Source: Micromonospora violae (GTDB lineage Bacteria > Actinomycetota > Actinomycetes > Mycobacteriales > Micromonosporaceae). Taken from it: 64,000 nt of DNA. Position 1 is the first letter of the stretch. Each line of letters starts with the position of its first letter. Positions 58,686-64,000 of the stretch are shown piece after piece. The stretch covers positions 248,001 to 312,000 of the forward strand of contig NZ_SHKK01000001.1 in the NCBI RefSeq assembly GCF_004217135.1, written 5' to 3'. Both the position numbers and the translations under genes were made by a program. Below the pieces are notes generated by a model. That model searched no databases, was not told where the DNA came from, and saw nothing but the letters and a program-made list of their open reading frames with translations.

Positions 58686-59648
58686 TCACAGCTGGCGCAG
58701 TCGAGGCAGCAGTTGCTCCTGCGCCCAGTCCAAAAACATCGGCTGGGTTTCCCCGCCGACCTGGATGATCGCCACGTGGGTGAAGCCGGCCTCGACGAAC
58801 TTGCCGAACGCCTCGACGTGCGCGTCCACATCCGGTCCGCAGGAGATGCCCTCGGCGACGTCCTCCTCGCGGACGAACTGGGTGGCTGCGGCGAAGGACT
58901 CCGGGCCGGGCAGGTCCGCGTTGACCTTCCAACCCATCCCGAACCAGCGGAACTGGTCGTGCACGATCTTGCGGCACTCCGCCTCGTCGGGGCCGTAGCA
59001 GATGGCCAGCTGACCGTAGCGGGGCTGGCCCGCGCCCCCGGCGTCGTCGTACATCTCGATGATGTGCGGGTCGGGTTCGGTGGAGATGAGGCCGTTGCCG
59101 TACTCGGCGGCCAGCGTCGCGGACTGTCGACCGGACGCGGCGACGGCCATCGGCACCGGCCGTTCCGGGCGGTCCCAGATGTAGGCGTCGGGCACGTCGA
59201 AGTGGTTACCGGAGAAGGTCAGCGTCTCCCCGTTGAGCAACGGCCGGATGATCTGCAACGCCTCCTCGAACATCTCGTGCCGCTGCTGCACGTGCGGCCA
59301 GCCGCCGACCACGTGCTCGTTCAGGTTCTCCCCGGCCCCCAGGCCGAGGGTGAAACGACCGTCCGAGAGCGCCCCGATCGTGCTGGCCTTCTGCGCGACC
59401 ACGGCCGGGTGGTAACGGCGGATCGGGCAGGTCACGAAGGACATCAGCTGCGCGCGGGTGGTGGCGTGGGCGACCGCGCCGAGCACCGACCAGGCGTACG
59501 GGGAGTGACCCTGGGAGTCCAGCCAGGGGTAGTAGTGATCGGACACCACCAGCTGGTCGAAACCGGCCGCCTCGGCCCGTACCGCATGGTCCACCAGCTG
59601 CTTGGGCCCGGACTGCTCGCTCATCAGGGTGTAGCCGACGCTGACCAT
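58686..59648 (-). CDS. LLM-class F420-dependent oxidoreductase
   Basis: 320 residues from ATG 59648. A TIM-barrel luciferase-like monooxygenase fold with SVGYTLMSEQ at the start, VVSDHYYPW (about 41-49), RYHPAVVAQKASTIGALSDGRFTLGLGAGENLNEH (two adjacent family motifs, about 82-116) and a C-terminal HVAIIQVGGETQ. It resembles the F420-dependent glucose-6-phosphate dehydrogenase-like subgroup (TIGR03557). The substrate is not known. It is divergent from the GH5 mannanase. Confidence 0.88.
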   Translation of the reverse strand: MVSVGYTLMSEQSGPKQLVDHAVRAEAAGFDQLVVSDHYYPWLDSQGHSPYAWSVLGAVAHATTRAQLMSFVTCPIRRYHPAVVAQKASTIGALSDGRFTLGLGAGENLNEHVVGGWPHVQQRHEMFEEALQIIRPLLNGETLTFSGNHFDVPDAYIWDRPERPVPMAVAASGRQSATLAAEYGNGLISTEPDPHIIEMYDDAGGAGQPRYGQLAICYGPDEAECRKIVHDQFRWFGMGWKVNADLPGPESFAAATQFVREEDVAEGISCGPDVDAHVEAFGKFVEAGFTHVAIIQVGGETQPMFLDWAQEQLLPRLRQL

Positions 59649-60023
59649 CCTGGTATCCCCTCTCACCGACGGATCGTTCCGGGGATACCCCGGTGCGCGG
59701 CGGTCAACCCTCCCGTCCGGTTTGGCTGCCCTGGTGCTTGACGGATCGCCGTCACCCTGCCTACCGTCGGTCTTAACCGGTTAAGAGCCGGGCGTGGCGC
59801 ACATCCTGTGGTGGGGATGACCGCCCCGTGACGGCCCGCGCCTGCGTGGGCCGTTGCGGCTGTCCGGGCTGCGGGCCCGCGAACTGAACCGGTTGCGAAG
59901 GCCATTCCATCGTCCTACGCTGATGCGTGCGCCGGGAGCCGGGCGCGGCTGCCGGGCTGCAGCCGCCTTCCCCTGTACGTCCCCACCCCTGTCGGGCACC
60001 GGGGGTCCTCCCTGAGGAAGGCC
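59649..60023. other. Divergent intergenic region, LLM oxidoreductase / GH5
   Basis: 375 bp. Besides the promoter and operator at 59738-59785, a second AACCGGTT lies at 59887-59894, its centre 112 bp from the first. If transcription starts near 59774, the mannanase has a leader of about 250 nt. I saw no riboswitch-like structure in it, though no folding was done. Confidence 0.55.
59738..59785 (+). promoter_or_regulatory. GH5 promoter with palindromic operator at the start site
   Basis: TTGACG (59738-59743), an 18-bp spacer and TACCGT (59762-59767) are followed at once by the perfect 14-bp palindrome CTTAACCGGTTAAG (59772-59785), where transcription should begin. The central CG in an AT-rich palindrome is typical of LacI-family repressor sites. 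Confidence 0.7.
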
Positions 60024-61400
60024 ATGAAGACTCGACTCTCCGCCGCCGGCGCGACAGTGCTCGCGTTGCTCGTCGCCGTGCTGGCGTTCGGCCAGCCGGC
60101 GCACGCCGCGGCTGGTTTCTCCGTCGCTGGCGGCAAGTTGTACGACGCCAACGGCGCCGAATTCATCATGCGCGGCGTCAACCACGCGCACACCTGGTAC
60201 CCGCAGCAGACCAGCTCGTTCGCCGACGTCAAAGCGCTCGGCGCGAACACCGTGCGGGTGGTGCTCTCCAGCGGCGACCGGTGGACCCGCAACACCAACG
60301 CCGACGTCGCCAACGTCATCTCGCTCTGCAAGACCAACCGGCTGATCTGTGTGCTGGAGGTGCACGACACCACCGGGTACGGCGAGCAGAGCGAGGCGAT
60401 CACCCTCGCCCGCGCCGTCGACTATTGGCTCAGCCTGGCCGACGTCCTCAGCGGCCAGGAACGGTACGTCATCGTCAACATCGGCAACGAGCCGTACGGC
60501 AACTACAACTACGGCTCGTGGGCCACCGACAACGCCACCGCGATCAAGCGCCTGCGCGCCGCCGGGCTGACCCACACCATCATGGTGGACGCGCCGAACT
60601 GGGGCCAGGACTGGGGGTTCTTCATGCGCGACAACGCCGCGTCGGTCTTCGCCGCCGACCCGGCGCGTAACACGGTCTTCTCCGTCCACATGTACGGGGT
60701 GTACGACACCGCCGCCGAGATCAGCGACTACCTGGGCCGGTTCCGCGCCGCCGGGCTGCCGATCGTGGTCGGAGAATTCGGCTTCAACCACTCCGACGGG
60801 AACCCGGACGAGGACACCATCCTCTCGTACTCCCAGGCCAACGGGATCGGCTGGCTGGGCTGGTCGTGGAGCGGCAACGGCGGCGGCGTCGAATATCTCG
60901 ACCTGGCCACCAACTTCAACCCGGCGAGCCTGACCGAGTGGGGGCAGCGCCTCTTCAACGGCGCCAACGGCATTCGGCAGACCGCCCGCGAGGCGAGCGT
61001 CTTCGGCGGCACCCCACCGCCGACCACCCCGCCCTCCACGACGCCGCCCCCGACCACTCCACCGCCGACGACGCCTCCGCCCACGACGCCTTCGCCCAGC
61101 GGTGGGTGCGCGGCGGCGTACACGGTGACCAACCAGTGGCAGGGCGGCTTCCAGGGTGAGGTGCGGGTGACCGCCGGCGCGAGGGCGATCACCGGCTGGA
61201 CCGTCGGGTGGACCTTCGCCAACGGCCAACATGTCACCCAGTCCTGGAATGTGGCCCTCACCAGCAACGGCACCACGGTGACCGCCCGCAACGCGGACTA
61301 CAACGGGCGCCTGGCCGCCGGGGCCAGCGCCAGCTTCGGCTTCCTCGGCAGTTGGACCGGCACCAACAGCCCGCCGGTACTGAGCTGCACAGCGAGCTGA
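60024..61400 (+). CDS. Secreted GH5 (subfamily 8-like) beta-mannanase with CBM2
   Basis: 458 residues. GAGGAAGG precedes the ATG. A signal peptide (about 1-28, AHA-AAG) leads to the GH5 catalytic domain (about 30-330) with MRGVNHAHTWYP and the acid/base Glu156 in IGNEPYG and nucleophile Glu251 in VGEFGF. A Thr/Pro linker (about 333-360) leads to a C-terminal CBM2 (about 362-458) with surface Trps. The closest known pattern is the Streptomyces-type beta-mannanase. It should cut mannan in plant cell walls; the CBM2 targets it to cellulose or xylan. Confidence 0.92.
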   Translation: MKTRLSAAGATVLALLVAVLAFGQPAHAAAGFSVAGGKLYDANGAEFIMRGVNHAHTWYPQQTSSFADVKALGANTVRVVLSSGDRWTRNTNADVANVISLCKTNRLICVLEVHDTTGYGEQSEAITLARAVDYWLSLADVLSGQERYVIVNIGNEPYGNYNYGSWATDNATAIKRLRAAGLTHTIMVDAPNWGQDWGFFMRDNAASVFAADPARNTVFSVHMYGVYDTAAEISDYLGRFRAAGLPIVVGEFGFNHSDGNPDEDTILSYSQANGIGWLGWSWSGNGGGVEYLDLATNFNPASLTEWGQRLFNGANGIRQTAREASVFGGTPPPTTPPSTTPPPTTPPPTTPPPTTPSPSGGCAAAYTVTNQWQGGFQGEVRVTAGARAITGWTVGWTFANGQHVTQSWNVALTSNGTTVTARNADYNGRLAAGASASFGFLGSWTGTNSPPVLSCTAS

Positions 61401-61449
61401 CGGTCGGACCGGTGGTCGGGGAAACATCGGACCCGGCCACCGGCACCAG

Positions 61450-61507
61450 CCCCGGTCAGTGCTCCCCGGTCAGTGCCCCCGGTCAGTGCTCCCGGTCAGT
61501 GCTCCCC
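61450..61507 (+). repeat. Tandem repeat of a 14-15 bp unit at the SMR gene 3' end
   Basis: About four copies of CCCCGGTCAGTGCT-like units with small length changes. The last copy contains the stop codon of the SMR gene on the minus strand, so the repeat decides where that protein ends. Confidence 0.8.
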
Positions 61508-61816
61508 GGCCAGGTTCACGATGACCACCCCCGCGATGATCAGCGCGATGCCGGTGAGCTTGGCGAGCCCCACCGACTCACCCAGGAACACCGCCCCGAT
61601 CGCCACGATGGCCGCGGTACCCAAACCCGACCAGAGGGCGTACGCCACACCCACCGGAATCTCCTTGACCGCCTGGGCCAGCAGAAGGAACGCCAGCGCG
61701 TAGCCGCCGAGGCACGCCACCGTCGGCCCGAGGCGGCTGAACCCGGCGGTGCTCTTGATCAGGCTGGTGGCCAGCACCTCGGCGAGGATGGCGATCCCCA
61801 GCAGCACGTACGCCAT
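61496..61816 (-). CDS. Small multidrug resistance (SMR) family transporter
   Basis: 106 residues from ATG 61816. Four membrane helices (about 2-22, 30-52, 58-78 and 85-103) with the key Glu14 in ILAEVLATSLIKS and the family segments GYALAFLLLAQAVKEIPVGVAYALWSGLGTAAI and SVGLAKLTGIALIIAGVVIVNL. The length and charge fit EmrE/QacE/SugE-type proton-coupled efflux of cations or guanidinium; which one is not decided. The frame is open another 90 codons upstream, but that is low-complexity sequence. Confidence 0.93.
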   Translation of the reverse strand: MAYVLLGIAILAEVLATSLIKSTAGFSRLGPTVACLGGYALAFLLLAQAVKEIPVGVAYALWSGLGTAAIVAIGAVFLGESVGLAKLTGIALIIAGVVIVNLAGEH

Positions 61817-62652
61817 ACGTCCCCTTGGTCCTTCATGGTCGATGAACCCGTCGCTGCCCAGGCTAGTGCCGGCACCTCCCCGTCCAGCCAACCCGCCGCT
61901 GCGTGCCCGCCCCCGCCGCTGCGCGCCCGCCCCCGCCGCTGCGCGCCCGCCCTGGTTGTTTGTGTGCCTGCCCCCGGTTGTTGCGTGCCACGGCCCGTCG
62001 CCGCTGGCCCGACCGCCAAAGCGCGGCTCGCCCCGTCGCCGCGCACCCCCGCCGATTGACGTCCGTGCGGGCCCGACAGCTGTCACAGATCGCCTTTGGA
62101 GCTGATGTCACCAACGAATCGGCCTTCACCCACGGGATGGCCGTGCGCCTGGCACTGGCCCCAGCGGGTCGACCGTGCGCCCGGCACTGGTCCCGGCGGA
62201 TGGGTAGTGCGCCCGGCGCCCGTGCTGGCGGATGAATCGTTTACGGCATCAGCTCCAAAGGCGGTCCGGGTATACCCACCCTGCGGCTCCGGGCGGCCTG
62301 CGGCTCCGGGCCTGCCGGCCCCGAGCGGCCCTGCCGGCCCCGAGAGGCCCTGCCGGTCCGAGCGGCCCTGCCGGTCCGGGCCGCGCCGTCGCCCAGGCCA
62401 CGCCGTGTCCTCGGCCGTCACCCCCGGGCCGCGTCGCAAGCGCAGGCCGTCCGCGCCCGCGCCCGCCCGCGCCCGCCCGCGCCCGCGTCGAGCCGTGCCC
62501 GCGTCGCACTCCGCTGCTGTGCGTGTCGGGCACTGTGCGCGTTGGCTTTGTCCGCGCTGGACGACCCAATCCATCCGCTCGGTGAGCGAAGGCAATGGGT
62601 CCCGACCGTGCCGGCGACGCGGGTAGGGGCGGGGAGGGAGCTGGCTGGGTAG
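61817..62652. other. Repeat-rich gene desert before the IS element
   Basis: 836 bp without a gene I can support. It holds CCGCCCCCGCCGCTGCGCG-type tandem repeats (about 61896-61960), the inverted repeat at 62091-62263, several GGCCCTGCCGG(C/T)CCGAG-type units (about 62300-62385) and a CCCGCGCCCG tract (about 62455-62500). Open frames through it are Arg/Pro/Ala-rich and untrustworthy. Confidence 0.65.
62091..62263. repeat. Inverted repeat, 17-bp perfect core
   Basis: The perfect arms 62091-62107 (CGCCTTTGGAGCTGATG) and 62247-62263 face each other across 139 bp. The similarity continues inward less perfectly for about 15 bp (ACGAATC against ACGATTC). It codes for nothing and lies in a repeat-rich gap. 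Confidence 0.75.
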
Positions 62653-63787
62653 ATCTTGGACAGTTTCCGTTACGAGGGCGGGCTCAACCGGTGGTTGCAA
62701 CACCCTTCGGTGATTGTCGTTGGGGTGGTTATGGCGTCGAGGTTGAGCCCGCTGGAGCGGGAGCAGATTGGGTTGGGTCGGGCTGCGGGTGAGTCGTTGC
62801 GGTCGATCGCGCGAAGGTTGGGGCGGTCGGTGTCGACGATCTCGCGGGAGGTGGGTCGGTTCGAGCGCTATGGGCAGCGGTATCAGCCGTTGATGGCGCA
62901 GTGGGCGTCGTTTCTGCGGCATAACCGGTCCGGGCGGGTGCCGCGGTTGGCTGTTGACGGGCCGTTGCGTCAGGTGGTGCTGGATATGCTGCGACGACGT
63001 CGTTCGCCGCAGCAGATCAGTGCCCGGCTGCGGACGCAGTTCCCGGACACGCCGGAGATGTGGGTGTCGCACGAGACGATTTACCAGGCGATCTACCTGC
63101 AGGCGCGGGGCAATCTGCGTGCGGACTTGACGCGGCAGATGGCGTTGCGCTCGGGTCGGGCCGCCCGCCGCCGCCGGCCGGCGAGCGCCGGGGCGGTGCG
63201 TTCAGCTAGGCCCTGGGTGAACCTGCGCATCGCTGACCGGCCAGCCGAGGTCGCTGACCGGGCGGTGCCGGGGCATTGGGAGGGTGACCTGCTCGAAGGG
63301 GTCCGTCGGGGTGGGCGCGGTGGTTCCGCGATCGCCACGTTGGTGGAACGCGCTACCCGGTTCGTGATCCTGGTCGGGCTGCCCGAGGGCAAGGTCTCCG
63401 AACACGTCGTGTCCCAGCTGGCCACCGCGATGACCTGGCTCCCACAACGGTTGAGGGCCTCGCTGACCTGGGACCAGGGCGTCGAGATGGCCCGCCACCG
63501 TGACTTCACCATCGCCACCGACTGCCCGGTCTACTTCTGCGACCCCCACAGCCCCTGGCAACGCGGCAGCAACGAGAACACCAACGGGCTGCTGCGCCAG
63601 TACTTCCCCAAGGGCCAATTCGACTTCACCACCATCGACCAGGCCGGCCTCGACCACGTCGCCGACGAACTCAACGACCGCCCCCGCATGACCCTGGGCT
63701 GGGCCACCCCAGGTGAGAAGATGACCCAGCTACTCGGTGTTGCAACCACCGGTTGAGCCCGCCGAGCTAACGGAAACTGTCCAAGAT
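62653..63787 (+). mobile_element. IS30-family insertion sequence, apparently complete
   Basis: 1135 bp. The terminal inverted repeats 62653-62704 and 63736-63787 agree at 48 of 52 positions, with the four mismatches together at 62673-62676. The ends ATCTTGG/CCAAGAT are flanked in such a way that AT may be a 2-bp target duplication. It holds one intact transposase gene. The right end lies 20 bp from the stop of the sigma-factor gene fragment, which was thus probably not broken. Confidence 0.9.
62731..63756 (+). CDS. IS30-family transposase
   Basis: 341 residues from ATG 62731; the frame is open to a TTG at 62656 inside the terminal repeat. An N-terminal helix-turn-helix (about 5-45: RLSPLEREQIGLG...SIARRLGRSVSTISREV) is followed by SHETIYQAIY and the DDE catalytic core: Asp in HWEGDLLEG, Asp in TWDQGVEM and Glu in SNENTNGLLRQYFPKG. 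All family residues are intact, so the enzyme should be active. The 3' end lies within the right terminal repeat. Confidence 0.93.
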   Translation: MASRLSPLEREQIGLGRAAGESLRSIARRLGRSVSTISREVGRFERYGQRYQPLMAQWASFLRHNRSGRVPRLAVDGPLRQVVLDMLRRRRSPQQISARLRTQFPDTPEMWVSHETIYQAIYLQARGNLRADLTRQMALRSGRAARRRRPASAGAVRSARPWVNLRIADRPAEVADRAVPGHWEGDLLEGVRRGGRGGSAIATLVERATRFVILVGLPEGKVSEHVVSQLATAMTWLPQRLRASLTWDQGVEMARHRDFTIATDCPVYFCDPHSPWQRGSNENTNGLLRQYFPKGQFDFTTIDQAGLDHVADELNDRPRMTLGWATPGEKMTQLLGVATTG

Positions 63788-63807
63788 TGCCAGAGGTGCG
63801 GGCGCAT

Positions 63808-64000
63808 TTAGGGCTTGGCTGCGGCAGGCGGGTCGCCTTTGGAGCCGGAGGCCAGTCGGGCTGCCCGCATGGTCAGGTAGAGCTGTTCGGGGCGGCTGCT
63901 TGCGCGGGCCGCGGCGGCCCGGTAGTCGGCGATCGCCTGGGCCTGGTCACCGGCCATCTCGTGCAGGTGGGCGCGGGCGGCGGCCAGCCGGTGGTGGCCA
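63808..64000 (-). CDS. C-terminal end of an ECF-type (DUF6596/ECF42-like) sigma factor, cut by window
   Basis: Stop at 63808-63810; the frame stays open to the window edge and gives about 63 residues. It reads HHRLAAARAHLHEMAGD followed by AIADYRAAAARASS and PEQLYLTMRAARLAS. This helix-rich tail with LAAARAHL...A...AYR...PEQ.YL resembles the C-terminal extension of ECF42-type sigma factors with a DUF6596 domain. The rest lies beyond the window, so the call rests on the tail alone. Confidence 0.55.
   Translation of the reverse strand, partial: GHHRLAAARAHLHEMAGDQAQAIADYRAAAARASSRPEQLYLTMRAARLASGSKGDPPAAAKP

Noticed and set aside
62280..62500. Possible CRISPR-like or coding repeats in the gap before the IS element
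   Set aside because: Units are short, GC-only and without regular spacers; no cas gene is present.

Overview
The window is a high-GC actinobacterial chromosome segment, most likely from Micromonospora or a close relative in the Micromonosporaceae. The evidence is the pervasive G/C third-position codon use, many GTG starts, frequent leaderless-type promoters (TAnnnT 6-7 nt before a GTG or ATG), a bsaP-bioB pair, an ACT-GNAT acetyltransferase of the kind described in M. aurantiaca, F420-type chemistry, and a large set of secreted polysaccharide hydrolases.

Layout. 1-3.3 kb: a truncated ACT-domain protein, an ACT-GNAT protein acetyltransferase and an aldehyde dehydrogenase. 3.6-9.3 kb: a GH9 cellulase behind a CebR/CelR-type operator, then a GH10-CBM13-GH62 xylanase/arabinofuranosidase fusion. 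9.3-13.8 kb: DUF488, GNAT and the biotin genes bsaP-bioB and bioF-bioD, split by a 164-bp nested inverted repeat. 13.8-17.9 kb: a two-component system with an odd C-terminally extended kinase, facing an ABC exporter whose promoter shares the same palindrome. 18-26.3 kb: polysaccharide deacetylase, P450, methyltransferase, a membrane-anchored secreted protein, an M36 protease, a TIGR03086 protein and a TetR regulator. 26.6-29.9 kb: two tRNA clusters carrying identical Gly(GCC) and Val(GAC) genes around small regulatory genes. 29.9-38.7 kb: a four-gene MacB/FtsX-type ABC system divergent from an ECF sigma factor and its membrane partner. 39.9-48.8 kb: a hypoxia/dormancy-type island with DevR, a frameshifted heme-type DevS, two Acg-like nitroreductases, two tandem universal stress proteins and phosphoketolase, with DosR-like boxes in front of several genes. 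48.9-51.9 kb: a PadR-controlled ABC exporter. 52-52.9 kb: a two-gene HTH/Clp-N module with a promoter built into two palindromes. 52.9-58.6 kb: a same-strand envelope and lipid-phosphate cluster (DAG kinase-like, YihY, a double PAP2, an EEP-family protein, a Trp/Arg/Leu repeat protein). 58.7-61.4 kb: an LLM flavin oxidoreductase and a GH5 mannanase with its own operator pair. 61.5-64 kb: an SMR exporter, a repeat-rich gene desert, an intact IS30-family element and the 3' end of an ECF-type sigma factor.

How the parts fit. The GH9, GH10-GH62 and GH5 enzymes give extracellular attack on cellulose, arabinoxylan and mannan, each apparently with its own operator. The DevR region joins redox or oxygen sensing to reductases, stress proteins and an acetyl-phosphate-forming phosphoketolase, which fits survival under low oxygen; the kinase is broken by one base, either truly or through a sequencing error. 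The points most worth following up are the HTH/Clp-N module, the nested inverted repeat in the biotin locus, the kinase with a C-terminal membrane segment, the ABC ATPase fused to an AbrB-like tail, and the 19-residue repeat membrane-binding-type protein.
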